This document shows positions 1 to 8,706 of a stretch of DNA of 64,000 bases, piece by piece. This stretch comes from Thermoproteota archaeon (lineage in GTDB: Archaea; Korarchaeota; Korarchaeia; Korarchaeales; Korarchaeaceae): contig JAOZFI010000006.1 in NCBI GenBank assembly GCA_027491395.1, forward strand, positions 62,001-126,000. The letters are read 5' to 3'. The notes under the pieces are model-generated. The model made no database searches. It had not been told where the DNA came from and was given only the letters and a program-made list of their open reading frames with translations. How positions within the stretch are numbered: the stretch's first letter is position 1; each line of letters begins with the position of its first letter. A program made the translations under genes and the position numbers.

Positions 1-153
1 GTCCATGCATATCTTGTTGGCTAGGGTGGTCTTCCCGGAGTTAACCGGACCGTAAATGCCCAGTATTATCCTCTTCCTTCTGCGAAAGAGCCTAGAAAAT
101 ATTCGAGAAAGAAACCCGCCACTCTGTTTCGGCTCCACGAGTCTAGCCAGCAT
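1..153 (-). CDS. Era-like small GTPase, N-terminal part (runs off window)
   Basis: The reverse strand reads from ATG at 153 to the window edge without a stop, giving 51 residues. A basic stretch is followed by a beta strand and a P-loop, GPVNSGKTTLANK, close to the GPPNAGKTTLANRI loop of the archaeal Era-like GTPases. The rest of the G domain lies outside the window, so the cellular role cannot be judged. A TATA-like element (TTATAT, 165 to 160) lies only about 7 bases from this ATG. An archaeal TATA box normally sits 25-27 bases upstream of transcription start, so an in-frame GTG at 138 could be the true leaderless start. Confidence 0.7.
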   Translation of the reverse strand, partial: MLARLVEPKQSGGFLSRIFSRLFRRRKRIILGIYGPVNSGKTTLANKICMD

Positions 154-228
154 TTTCCCATATAAGCAGCTTCCACTGCCGTTATAAAGGGCCTAACTGG
201 GATGTAATGCGCCTTAAATATCGGACTC

Positions 229-1536
229 CTAGCTCAGCTGGACTACCTCCCCTAACCTAGGAATGTAAGTCCTAATACCCCTCTTTTCCAGCTTCCTTCT
301 CAACTGACGCATCTTGTCTGGCTCTCCATGGACCAGAATAACTTCTCTAAGCTCGCTTTCACTTAACTTCGATACGAAATTTATCAGGTTTGGTTGGTCT
401 GCGTGGGCGGAGAAGTCAGCAAACTTGACATCTGCCTCTATGCGTATCGTACTGCCGTCGGGCATGGGTATGTCCCTCTCACCATCCATCAACAGCCTGC
501 CTCTAGTTCCCTTGACCTGATACCCTGTCAGATAGATCAGGTTCCCTCTCTTCGTCCCGAAGTGCTTCAAGTATGTGAGAACCGGGCCTCCTTGGAGCAT
601 TCCAGACGTAGTTACCACTATGAAGGGTTCACTGAGATCCAAGATCTCATCCCTGCTCCAGACCTCCTCTATCGCCCTGTGATCGAACAGGCCTTTCTTG
701 CTCTCTCTCACTCTCCTCTGCAGCTCAGGCCTCAGCCAGGACCAGTAAATGGTGTAGAATTTGGAGACCTCCCTGATCATGCCATCAACGAATATCGGAA
801 CCTCAGGGAGGAACCCGGACTCCATATAATGGATGAGCGTCAGAAGGACCTCTTGAGCCCTTCCTAATGCGAAAGCGGGGACGATCGTCACGCCACCTGA
901 CTGGATAACGGATCTTATGTCCTCGACGAACTTCCTCTCCACCTTCCTCCTAGAGGGGTGGACATCTTGGTCTCCGCCATACGTACTCTCTATTACGAGG
1001 TAATTCACTTCCGGAAGGTTTACATCTGCGCCCCTGAGCGTCCTAGTATTTGATGTGTTCAGATCGCCTGTGTACAGGAGGGAAATCCCGTCAGGCGATC
1101 TCAAGTATATCATCGCGGAACCCAGTACATGCCCCGCGTTGAAGGGGATGACCTCCCAGCCGTCCACTTGGGTGGACATGCCGAATCTGATAGACCTCTC
1201 TCTCTTCTTTAGCAACCCTATATCCTGATTAGTGAAGGGCTTCGGTTCATCCTCAGGAAATAGATTAAGGAAATCCCTCAATAGGATCTCGGACACATCT
1301 ACAGTGGGAGGGGTAGCTAGGAAGTCGCATCCCCATTTGGATACTACGGCGGGGGCGTACCCTGAGTGATCTAGGTGAGCATGGGTCAGCACTAGGGAGC
1401 TGACGTCACGCTGAGGATCCAAGGGGAATTTGTCCCTGCCCCTCCCTCCGAAATCGACACCGGAATCGAGTATGATCGACCCTTCCCTCCTGATCACCTC
1501 TAAGCTGGACCTCCCTACCCTCTCGGCGGCTCCCAA
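229..1536 (-). CDS. beta-CASP metallo-beta-lactamase ribonuclease, aCPSF2-like
   Basis: Predicted single-strand RNA nuclease of the archaeal CPSF2/RNase J-like group, acting in RNA 3'-end formation or 5'-3' decay. The zinc motif HAHLDH is at residues 52-57. GDLNTSN and the beta-CASP part with FALGRAQE and TTSGMLQGG follow, and HGEP lies near the C terminus. At 435 aa it lacks the N-terminal KH domains of aCPSF1. The start is uncertain. Homologues begin with a strand like KLRFLGG, and this window encodes the equivalent KLRF just upstream of the TTG at 1536, behind an ATT at 1551 that overlaps the purB stop. The gene is last in the GINS-MCM-Hel308-PurB run. Confidence 0.9.
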   Translation of the reverse strand: MGAAERVGRSSLEVIRREGSIILDSGVDFGGRGRDKFPLDPQRDVSSLVLTHAHLDHSGYAPAVVSKWGCDFLATPPTVDVSEILLRDFLNLFPEDEPKPFTNQDIGLLKKRERSIRFGMSTQVDGWEVIPFNAGHVLGSAMIYLRSPDGISLLYTGDLNTSNTRTLRGADVNLPEVNYLVIESTYGGDQDVHPSRRKVERKFVEDIRSVIQSGGVTIVPAFALGRAQEVLLTLIHYMESGFLPEVPIFVDGMIREVSKFYTIYWSWLRPELQRRVRESKKGLFDHRAIEEVWSRDEILDLSEPFIVVTTSGMLQGGPVLTYLKHFGTKRGNLIYLTGYQVKGTRGRLLMDGERDIPMPDGSTIRIEADVKFADFSAHADQPNLINFVSKLSESELREVILVHGEPDKMRQLRRKLEKRGIRTYIPRLGEVVQLS

Positions 1537-1546
1537 GAACCTGAGC

Positions 1547-2932
1547 TTAATCTCGCTCGTTCTTACGCACCTCCTGAATTAGTCTTTTAGCTCTCTCAAA
1601 TTCCAGACTTGCTATCTCATGTCCGGCCCCGATATATGTGTTCGGATCTCTCAAAGCCTCCACTTCCTCAGGAGTTAAGAGACCTCTTATGGTAGGGTCC
1701 TCCAAGGCGACCTTGAATAAGGGGTCTCCCCGCTCGTAGGATGTCATCGCTATCCTCCTCACTAGCTCGTGGGACTCCTGTCTTCCCAAGCCCTTCTTCA
1801 CTAGGGCTATCATCAACCTCTCACTCAAAGCTAGGTCAGAGTACTTTGAGAGGTTCTCCCTAATCCGGTCCTCATTGATCACCAGATTTCTAATCACATC
1901 GGTAAGAGAGATGAGTTGCTCTTCCAGCAGCAGGAAAGCTTCGGGCAGGAAACACCTTTCTGCAGAACTATTCGTTAGATCTCTCTCATGCTCGAGCACT
2001 ACGTTCTCGAGCGCTGTTATTGCGAGGGATCTCACCACCTTCGCTAGTCCGCAGACTTTCTCGCTCTTTATGGGATTTCTCTTGTGGGGCATGGTGCTGG
2101 ATCCGACCTGAGCGGTGGATTCGAAGTACTCTTGGATCTCTCCTATCTCCGTCCTGTGAAGGTTCCTTATCTCGTTAGCTATGGCATCTAAGGAGGAGGA
2201 CATTGCTGACATCGATGTGATTAACCGGGCTAACCTGTCCCTAGGAACTACCTGTGTGCTTATCTCTGCGGCTTTGAGGCCGAGCCTATCCAACACATCT
2301 TCTTGAAATTTTATGGGGTCCTCGACGCCCAGCTCCACGAGCGCGGCCATCGTCCCAACTGCGCCAGATATCTTGCCGACTGCAGCATCATTTAGGGCCT
2401 CTAATAGGCTTTCCAAACTCTTCCTCACGAAATACGACCACAGCGCGAACTTCATTGAGAGAGGGATCGGGTCCGCTATGACGCCGTGCGTCCTACCCGG
2501 AGCCACTATCATATTCTTCCTTACCTCCTCTCCCCTCCTGACAATTTCCTCTAGGAGGTTTATTGTCCTCCTCACGAGCAGAGATCCAGCTTCTCTGATT
2601 TGCAGGGCCATCACCGTATCGAGCACATCGTTGGAGGTTATCCCGAGGTGCACATACATACCGCTCCTCCCCGCCTTTCTAGCTAGGACCCTGACTAGAG
2701 CCATCGTCTCATGCTTCGTGATCCTCTCTTCCTTCCTCACCTCATCCCAGCTTACGGACTCAGCAGCCCTCGTCACATCCTCAACCGCCTCCCTGGGCAC
2801 TATCCCCCTGTCCGCAAGTGCCTCGAGTAGGGCGACCTCCACTCGGGCCATGAGCCTCACTCTGTTTTCAGGTTCGAAGACGCGCCTCATCTCGCTCGAT
2901 CCATATCTGTAATCAATCGGATGAACTGGCAT
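1547..2932 (-). CDS. purB: Adenylosuccinate lyase
   Basis: Cleaves adenylosuccinate to AMP and fumarate, and SAICAR to AICAR, in purine synthesis. At 461 aa it has the fumarase/aspartase-superfamily signature SSTMPHKRNPIKSEK in the middle. It also has the N-terminal motif HETMALV and the active-site segment GRTHGVIADP, which carries the catalytic histidine region. It overlaps the 3' end of hel308 by 20 bases, and its stop abuts the aCPSF2-like gene, so all three are probably on one transcript. No other purine gene lies nearby, so the enzyme may serve AMP synthesis from IMP rather than a full local pathway (inference). Confidence 0.95.
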   Translation of the reverse strand: MPVHPIDYRYGSSEMRRVFEPENRVRLMARVEVALLEALADRGIVPREAVEDVTRAAESVSWDEVRKEERITKHETMALVRVLARKAGRSGMYVHLGITSNDVLDTVMALQIREAGSLLVRRTINLLEEIVRRGEEVRKNMIVAPGRTHGVIADPIPLSMKFALWSYFVRKSLESLLEALNDAAVGKISGAVGTMAALVELGVEDPIKFQEDVLDRLGLKAAEISTQVVPRDRLARLITSMSAMSSSLDAIANEIRNLHRTEIGEIQEYFESTAQVGSSTMPHKRNPIKSEKVCGLAKVVRSLAITALENVVLEHERDLTNSSAERCFLPEAFLLLEEQLISLTDVIRNLVINEDRIRENLSKYSDLALSERLMIALVKKGLGRQESHELVRRIAMTSYERGDPLFKVALEDPTIRGLLTPEEVEALRDPNTYIGAGHEIASLEFERAKRLIQEVRKNERD

Positions 2933-5024
2933 GGATCATTGACCTCGCTTGTTCTATTATCTCCTTAGATAGGCACCTTCCTATCCCCGGCAACCTCTCA
3001 AGATCCCTTGGAGTCGCCTCAGCTATATCCTTAACGGTCCTGTACCCAGCCTCAAAGAGGACTTTGGCCCTTATCCTACCCACCCCTCTTATTGAGACGA
3101 GTTGGAGCATCTCCTCCGGTGTGCCGTGCTTCAGCCTCATGGACAGGGTGCCCAGCCAGTTAGCGAGCGCCTTCTTCCTCATTAATCTGGCTATCTCCGA
3201 GAAAGCGTAACAGAGCCAAGCACCTGTCTCAGCCAGTCCTCTCAGATCGCCCGGCTCTATTCCAATCCTCTCCTCGATATCTCCTTCAGCAACACCCTCG
3301 ATCCAAAGTTTCAAGGAGAGCGCAGCCTTGGTAATTTGAAGGAGTTCGTTCATTGAAGAGACGGGGATCTCCTCAATTGGAAGAAGGGGATCAACTTCGT
3401 CCAGTACCTCCTCTATCAGGGATCTACCGCCACGCTGGAGGGAAACCCTCGGCATGTCGGGAACCATTGAGATGAGGTGTAGGACGGGTAACTCTACGGA
3501 ATCGCCGGAGCCGAATCTCCGATCAAGCTCGCCCAAGGATCGAATCATTAGGTGAGCTGATGAAGGATCTACATAGAGCTCGGAGACCCTCTTACCAATC
3601 GAGGTAGCCTTGTAACCGTCGTGCTCGCTTACCAAGAACCCTTCCCGCTCCAGAGACGACAGGACGTAGGGTAAGGATCTCTCTATGAGCTTACTCCCGC
3701 CTTGGATATAAAGAAGAGTCCTTCCGAAGATTTCATCGAGATCAGACTTGCTCATATATCCCCGAGAAGATACAAGCGCCAAAACATGGTTCCTAAGCTG
3801 AGAGATATCGTAAAGCGACGAGGTTATCGGCTCAGGCTCCGATGAGAGATATCTCTTGAACACCCTCTCGGCATCACTCCCACTTCCAACGACCACGAAG
3901 GCCTCACCATAGGGATCGTATCTAGGTCGACCGGCTCTCCCAACCATCTGCCAGAATTCCATCACCGAGATGAGAGCCATTTTACCCAATCTCCTGTCGA
4001 ACCTCCTGTAGGAGCTTATGATGACGGTCCTAGCTGGCAAGTTCACTCCTGCTGCTAGGGTTGGAGTCGCAGTTATCACCCTGATCTTTCCAGAGCGAAA
4101 AGCGTTTTCTACAGCTTTCCTCAACTCGAAGGGTAATCCGGCATGGTGGAAGGCAACTCCCCTCCTCATGAAGAGGGCGAGCTTCTCCACGAGCTTGGAG
4201 GAGCTGTATCCGCCTAGACCTCCTTCAACCAACTCCCCCAACTCCACCCCTTCCAGATTCAACTTTGACGAGAGCTTCTCAGCCCAAGAGACCGCATCCA
4301 TCCTTCTGTTGTAGAATATTATGACCTGACCACCACTCTCCAAGCTCCTCACGACTAGAGGGAGGACCCCCTCCCCAGGCAGCGGTTCGATCTCTCCATC
4401 CTGAAATATCAGGTGTCCAGCGTGATACATGGCCACCCTCAAGGGAACGGGTCTCCAGTTAACTCTCAGGGGGGTAGCGCTCAGCCAAGATGAGATTTCC
4501 TCCAAGTTAGTGATAGTCGCGCTGAGGGCTATCCTCCTAGCATCGTCGTTATCGTGCATGAATTTGGAGACGGCCATCTCGAGAGTAGGTCCCCTGTAGG
4601 GATCTCCAACGTAGTGAACCTCGTCCAACACTAGGAGGGTCAGCTGCTCTAGCCAAGCGGCTCCATGCCTCTGAACCGAATCGAACTTCTCATACGTCAT
4701 CACTACGAGGTCGTACTGGGCCAGAGGCTCCTCGGACGAGTCGTAGTCGCCTATCGAGATTCTCACTCTATGACCGCTGAACACCCGAGAGAACTCCTCA
4801 TATTTCTCATAGGCCAAAGAACGCAGAGGTACTAGGTAGAGGACCTTTCCTCCCTTTTCTAGCTCTTCATTCATAACCATCTCGGCTGATAGCGTCTTCC
4901 CAGCCGCCGTGGGGGCAGCTAAAACGAAGTTCCCCTCCTCAAGCAAATTCCTATCTAGAATCACCCTCTGTGTCGGGTAAAGCTCCGTAACACCCAAACG
5001 CTCGAGGAGGTCCTCTATTCCCAT
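2913..5024 (-). CDS. hel308: Hel308-type DNA repair helicase
   Basis: Ski2-like superfamily 2 DNA helicase (Hel308/Hjm), a 3'-5' helicase for stalled forks. Walker A APTAAGKT is at residues 37-44 and the Walker B DEVH box at 134-137. Motif V ATPTLAAGVNLPA and motif VI QMVGRAGRPRYD follow. A winged helix and ratchet region follow, and the C terminus has helix-hairpin-helix motifs (VSIRGVGRIRAKVLF, LERLPGIGR). The length of 703 aa is typical. It lies 4 bases downstream of mcm, an arrangement that fits a replication-restart operon. Confidence 0.95.
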   Translation of the reverse strand: MGIEDLLERLGVTELYPTQRVILDRNLLEEGNFVLAAPTAAGKTLSAEMVMNEELEKGGKVLYLVPLRSLAYEKYEEFSRVFSGHRVRISIGDYDSSEEPLAQYDLVVMTYEKFDSVQRHGAAWLEQLTLLVLDEVHYVGDPYRGPTLEMAVSKFMHDNDDARRIALSATITNLEEISSWLSATPLRVNWRPVPLRVAMYHAGHLIFQDGEIEPLPGEGVLPLVVRSLESGGQVIIFYNRRMDAVSWAEKLSSKLNLEGVELGELVEGGLGGYSSSKLVEKLALFMRRGVAFHHAGLPFELRKAVENAFRSGKIRVITATPTLAAGVNLPARTVIISSYRRFDRRLGKMALISVMEFWQMVGRAGRPRYDPYGEAFVVVGSGSDAERVFKRYLSSEPEPITSSLYDISQLRNHVLALVSSRGYMSKSDLDEIFGRTLLYIQGGSKLIERSLPYVLSSLEREGFLVSEHDGYKATSIGKRVSELYVDPSSAHLMIRSLGELDRRFGSGDSVELPVLHLISMVPDMPRVSLQRGGRSLIEEVLDEVDPLLPIEEIPVSSMNELLQITKAALSLKLWIEGVAEGDIEERIGIEPGDLRGLAETGAWLCYAFSEIARLMRKKALANWLGTLSMRLKHGTPEEMLQLVSIRGVGRIRAKVLFEAGYRTVKDIAEATPRDLERLPGIGRCLSKEIIEQARSMIHASSSD

Positions 5025-5028
5025 TCTT

Positions 5029-7170
5029 TCATCCTTCTAACAGGCTGATTTTGTCCAGCTTGGGGAATATTATCAGACCGTCCTCGTTGAGCTTCTTCAG
5101 GATGTCCTCTATTACGTACTCCTTCCCCCTTAGATTGAGCTTCTCAGCAGCCAGTCTCACCACTACATCCCTATCAACAGTACCATCCTCAGATTCCTCC
5201 ACTAGCTGCTTGATCAGAGAGTAGACTATCTCCCTCCTCTTGACCACGGTGTAGGAGACACCAGTCATGAGCCCAGTGATATCCCTTATCCCAGATACTA
5301 CATCGTGAGCGGCCCCCTCCAGCATTATATTCACCAACTTGATAGACATCTCGGCATCCTCGGCCGTCACCTCCTTCCTGAGGTGCATCCTAGCCCTGGC
5401 CTCGCTGAGCCTTATGAGAGCCTCTAATTGCCTCGGGGTTATTGCGATGGTCTCGAAGAGGACATCCCCTCCCTCCTCGTCTCTGGCTATACCCTTCTTC
5501 CTCATCTCTACGTAAAATTCCTTTATCTTTCTGGCGGCCTCGTCGGTTAGCGTCGGGTCTATGTTCTGCTTCGCATACGCTATGTACTTCTTCAACAGAG
5601 TAGGATCTATCGGAGGCTTGGCTTCGGGGTTCCTCCCCATTCTGGTGATGAGTATGTGCTCGGCTACCATGCTGTCGGCTTCGGGGCTAGGCCTGTCCTT
5701 CATTATGAACACTAGGTCGAACCTGGAGAGGATCGTTGGTGGGAGGTTTATGTTCTCAGTTATGGAAACGTAGTCATCGTACCTACCCTTTTTCGGGTTA
5801 GCTGCGGCAATAATGGTGGTCCGCGCGTTAAGTGTAGCCACTATCCCTGCCTTAGCTATTGAGATAGTTTGTTGCTCCATGGCTTCATGTATTGATCTCC
5901 TATCGTCCTCGTTCATCTTGTCAAACTCGTCGATGCAAGCGACTCCCCTGTCTGCCAGTACCAGCGCACCGGCCTCTAGAGTCCATCCGCCCGTTGTAGA
6001 GTCCCTAACAACCGCAGCAGTCAGGCCTGCCGCGGTCGATCCCTTTCCTGTCGTGTATAAGCCTCGAGGCGCTAATTGCGCAGCGTATTTGAGAAGCTGG
6101 CTCTTGGCAACTCCCGGATCTCCCACCATGAGAATGTTTATCTCTCCCCTTACCTTAGAGCCGTCGGCTAGTATCTTGGTACTGCCTCCGAAAAGGGCAT
6201 AAGCTATCGCCCTCTTTACCTCTATCCAGCCGAACACGGAGGGGGCGATGGACTTGACGATGAGATCCTCTAGATCTTCCCTCTCAGCTAACCTCCAGAT
6301 CTCCTCCTCGTCCTCTGGAGTTATTTCAAGCTTCTCGTAGATTCTATTTGGAACCTCGACATGCACTATCTCCAAATAACGCTTATAGATCGGGCCTTGC
6401 CCCCTTCCCTCGTCCCTTCTAGCTGGTTTGATCCTTATTATTCCCGTGATCTTGACCCTATCTCCCGGCTTGACCTCATCCACTATATCATCCAAGAGGA
6501 TCCCGTCTATATGCTCAGGCATCATACCTGGAGGGAGATCCTCTGGCCTCTCTTGGATCCTTATAGTCCTCCATCTCACGAACTCGCTGAGCTCGTGATC
6601 AAATCTCATTGGCGCCCCGCAGTCGGGACATTTATCAGGAGGCCTGAATCTTCCACTGATTACCTCAATTTCCTCTACTCTACCACACATGGGGTTGGTA
6701 CACACGTACACAGCTCTCTCCAGCTTATCATAGATGTCCGATACCCTGGTGATTATCCCCTCTATCTCTATCAGTCTCCCTATTGAGAACTTGGTCACAT
6801 CTCTCAGGGTTGCCTTTGTAGGGACGTTGTAGAACCTGAGGTGGAAGTCACCCTCGCTGTAGATCCTGAACTTATCCTCCCTGACCAGATCACCTAAGAG
6901 CTCGCTTACAAGCTCCTTCAGTGCTCTTGAAGCTGCCTCTAAATGGAAAGTCGGATGAACTATGATATCCTCGGCTATCTCCCTGAATTCTGGGTTGAAA
7001 TTGTAAAGGTGGACCCAATTAACCTCTAGAGATCTCCTTTGATCCTCTATCATCTGAGCTAGTGCGTTGCTATAGATGGGCTCACCGCCCTCATCTAAGT
7101 AGAACCGTATGAACTCTTTATACTTCTCGGCGAGCTCGTCGGGAGACAGAAGAGGGGCCCTCTCCACCAT
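5029..7170 (-). CDS. mcm: Replicative helicase MCM
   Basis: Minichromosome maintenance helicase, the hexameric motor of archaeal replication. The N-terminal domain includes a C4 zinc site (Cys157, 162, 181, 184). The AAA+ core has Walker A GDPGVAKS (350-357), Walker B CIDEFDKM (412-419) and the arginine-finger motif LSRFDLVF. The C-terminal winged helix is recognisable. There is no intein, and 713 aa is usual. Its start codon overlaps the stop of the upstream GINS gene (TAATG at 7172-7168), so the helicase and its accessory factor are translationally coupled. Confidence 0.97.
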   Translation of the reverse strand: MVERAPLLSPDELAEKYKEFIRFYLDEGGEPIYSNALAQMIEDQRRSLEVNWVHLYNFNPEFREIAEDIIVHPTFHLEAASRALKELVSELLGDLVREDKFRIYSEGDFHLRFYNVPTKATLRDVTKFSIGRLIEIEGIITRVSDIYDKLERAVYVCTNPMCGRVEEIEVISGRFRPPDKCPDCGAPMRFDHELSEFVRWRTIRIQERPEDLPPGMMPEHIDGILLDDIVDEVKPGDRVKITGIIRIKPARRDEGRGQGPIYKRYLEIVHVEVPNRIYEKLEITPEDEEEIWRLAEREDLEDLIVKSIAPSVFGWIEVKRAIAYALFGGSTKILADGSKVRGEINILMVGDPGVAKSQLLKYAAQLAPRGLYTTGKGSTAAGLTAAVVRDSTTGGWTLEAGALVLADRGVACIDEFDKMNEDDRRSIHEAMEQQTISIAKAGIVATLNARTTIIAAANPKKGRYDDYVSITENINLPPTILSRFDLVFIMKDRPSPEADSMVAEHILITRMGRNPEAKPPIDPTLLKKYIAYAKQNIDPTLTDEAARKIKEFYVEMRKKGIARDEEGGDVLFETIAITPRQLEALIRLSEARARMHLRKEVTAEDAEMSIKLVNIMLEGAAHDVVSGIRDITGLMTGVSYTVVKRREIVYSLIKQLVEESEDGTVDRDVVVRLAAEKLNLRGKEYVIEDILKKLNEDGLIIFPKLDKISLLEG

Positions 7171-7724
7171 TATTCATCATCCCTTACTCCTAGGAAGGCG
7201 CTCATCCACCCATCTACAACCGCCCTCAGGGCATTATAAAGGATGAGTTCTTCAGGCAGGAGATTTTTGGGAGTTCTTTTACTCGTTAACGCTATCGAGG
7301 TCCTTATATGATTCAAGATCTTGGAAATCCTCTTATTTACTAGGGAAATCGCATCCCTACGTATCAGAGAATCTTCAGGGGAGTGCTCCAATATCTCCCT
7401 GATCAAGGGGTATGTGTAGGGAGGGAGTTCTAGGGGCATCAGGGACACTTTCTCCTTGTAAAGCTTCTCGCTGATGATCTTCCAGTTCACCTCCTCGACC
7501 TCAGCGAGTCCCTCCTCCGCTAGGATATCAGCCAACCACTTGGGTACTTCCACTTCCACATCCTTGAACAACCTGATTCCAAGCCTCTCCAATCCCAAAT
7601 CTCTTTTAGGTGTGATCCTAACCCGTTGTATCTCTTCTAAGACGCGAGCCATTCTCTTAGATATCACGGGAGGGCACCCATCTATTCCAGAAAGTATGTT
7701 AAATAAGCACGACTCCAAATTCAT
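7170..7724 (-). CDS. GINS complex subunit (Gins15/23 family)
   Basis: A 184 aa protein directly upstream of and coupled to mcm, the usual place of a GINS subunit in many TACK archaea. It has the small beta segment typical of the family (VEVEVPKWLADILAEEG, residues about 54-70), followed by a helical domain containing RISKILNHIR. The GINS complex joins MCM and the GAN nuclease/Cdc45-like protein in the CMG helicase. Assignment rests on weak motif resemblance plus context. The Gins15 versus Gins23 type is not settled. An internal ATG at 7652 would free room for the promoter of divergent nadK, whose start is only 3 bases from the ATG at 7724. Confidence 0.75.
   Translation of the reverse strand: MNLESCLFNILSGIDGCPPVISKRMARVLEEIQRVRITPKRDLGLERLGIRLFKDVEVEVPKWLADILAEEGLAEVEEVNWKIISEKLYKEKVSLMPLELPPYTYPLIREILEHSPEDSLIRRDAISLVNKRISKILNHIRTSIALTSKRTPKNLLPEELILYNALRAVVDGWMSAFLGVRDDE
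7699..7707 (+). promoter_or_regulatory. TATA-like element for nadK
   Basis: GTTAAATAA lies about 25 bases upstream of the nadK ATG at 7728, the spacing expected for a leaderless archaeal mRNA. It falls inside the annotated first codons of the divergent GINS gene. The reverse strand (TTATTTAAC) could equally serve that gene if its true start is the internal ATG at 7652. Inferred from spacing and composition only. Confidence 0.45.
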
Positions 7725-7727
7725 GCG

Positions 7728-8582
7728 ATGCTGGTAAAGGGCTCTCCAGCGAGCAGCGTAACGCTGATATACAATGACGGCAAGAAGAAGACGTTAAAGC
7801 TGGCCAAAAGGCTTGAGGATCTACTCAAAGAGTCTAAAATAAGGATCGTTGGACTGGAAGACGGTCCAGATGTGATCGTGGTCATCGGTGGGGACGGAAC
7901 ACTTCTCAGGGCTTTCCATCAGACCTTGGGTGGGATACCGATCTTGGGAGTGAAGGATGGGACGTACGGAACATTGCTGGAGGTCGATCCAGACGAGATA
8001 GAGTATATACCAGATATACTCTCGAGAGGAATGTACTGGCTCGAGGAGACGTCGACTATTGAAACTAGAGGTGATATAAGGCTCATAGCACTAAACGAGT
8101 TCTTGATAAGGAGTGGAAAGCTCGGTAAGTCGTCTAGGTTGGGAATAGCTGTTGATGGGATTCCAACTGGGGAGTGCATATGTGATGGGGTCATAATATC
8201 CACCCCAACCGGCTCCCTAGCTTATTCTCTTGCGGCTGGTGGTCCTCTAGTTGATCCCAGATCCAAGGACATGGTCGTGTCCTACGTAGCTCCGTGGCCA
8301 CCTAGCCTCACCCTCGCAGTCAAGTCATTCGTACTCCCCTTAGAGTCGGAGGTGGAGATATGGTCCCCAGATCCCCAAGCCTACATAGTAGCTGACGGTC
8401 TCACTCCACTGAAGATGAGACCCCCGATCAGAGTTTCAGGCTCGGATATCAAGGGCGTCTTCGTCCGATTGTCTTCCAACCCGGCCGACTTCTACAAGAG
8501 GATAGTCAAGAGGATGGTTCCAAGGAGGCTAACAGGCATAATGGACTACTTAGAAACAGGCATACTCCCGCAAAACCTTTAA
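7728..8582 (+). CDS. nadK: NAD kinase
   Basis: Phosphorylates NAD to NADP using ATP or polyphosphate. The diacylglycerol-kinase-like fold is shown by GGDGTLLRA (residues 54-62) and the NE/D region ALNEFLIR. The glycine-rich segment STPTGSLAYSLAAGGPLV follows. The length of 284 aa is normal. The first beta strand VTLIYND comes right after the chosen ATG, and there is no better start downstream. It is transcribed alone. The stop codon overlaps the TATA-like element of the following tRNA-Leu gene. Confidence 0.95.
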   Translation: MLVKGSPASSVTLIYNDGKKKTLKLAKRLEDLLKESKIRIVGLEDGPDVIVVIGGDGTLLRAFHQTLGGIPILGVKDGTYGTLLEVDPDEIEYIPDILSRGMYWLEETSTIETRGDIRLIALNEFLIRSGKLGKSSRLGIAVDGIPTGECICDGVIISTPTGSLAYSLAAGGPLVDPRSKDMVVSYVAPWPPSLTLAVKSFVLPLESEVEIWSPDPQAYIVADGLTPLKMRPPIRVSGSDIKGVFVRLSSNPADFYKRIVKRMVPRRLTGIMDYLETGILPQNL

Positions 8583-8585
8583 ATT
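8578..8585 (+). promoter_or_regulatory. TATA-like element of tRNA-Leu(CAA)
   Basis: TTTAAATT about 33 bases upstream of the mature tRNA 5' end. It overlaps the TAA stop of nadK, so the tRNA promoter is embedded in the end of the coding region. Call based on composition and spacing. Confidence 0.45.
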
Positions 8586-8613
8586 CCTGAGAATGGGAAG
8601 ACATGAACGCGGG

Positions 8614-8700
8614 GCGGGGGTGGCCGAGCCAGGTCCAAGGCGACGGACTCAAGATCCGTTGGGCGTCAGGCCCGCGTGGGTTCGAATCCCACCCCCCGCA
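8614..8700 (+). tRNA. tRNA-Leu(CAA)
   Basis: An 87-nt type II tRNA with the acceptor GCGGGGG paired to CCCCCGC and discriminator A73 at 8700. The anticodon stem ACGGA/TCCGT encloses the loop CTCAAGA, giving anticodon CAA (codon UUG). It has the long variable arm expected for leucine and the T arm GTGGGTTCGAATCCCAC. There is no intron and no encoded CCA: the next bases are CTC. It is nearly identical to tRNA-Leu(UAA) at 45468 apart from the anticodon, anticodon stem and D-loop bases. Confidence 0.97.
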
Positions 8701-8706
8701 CTCATC

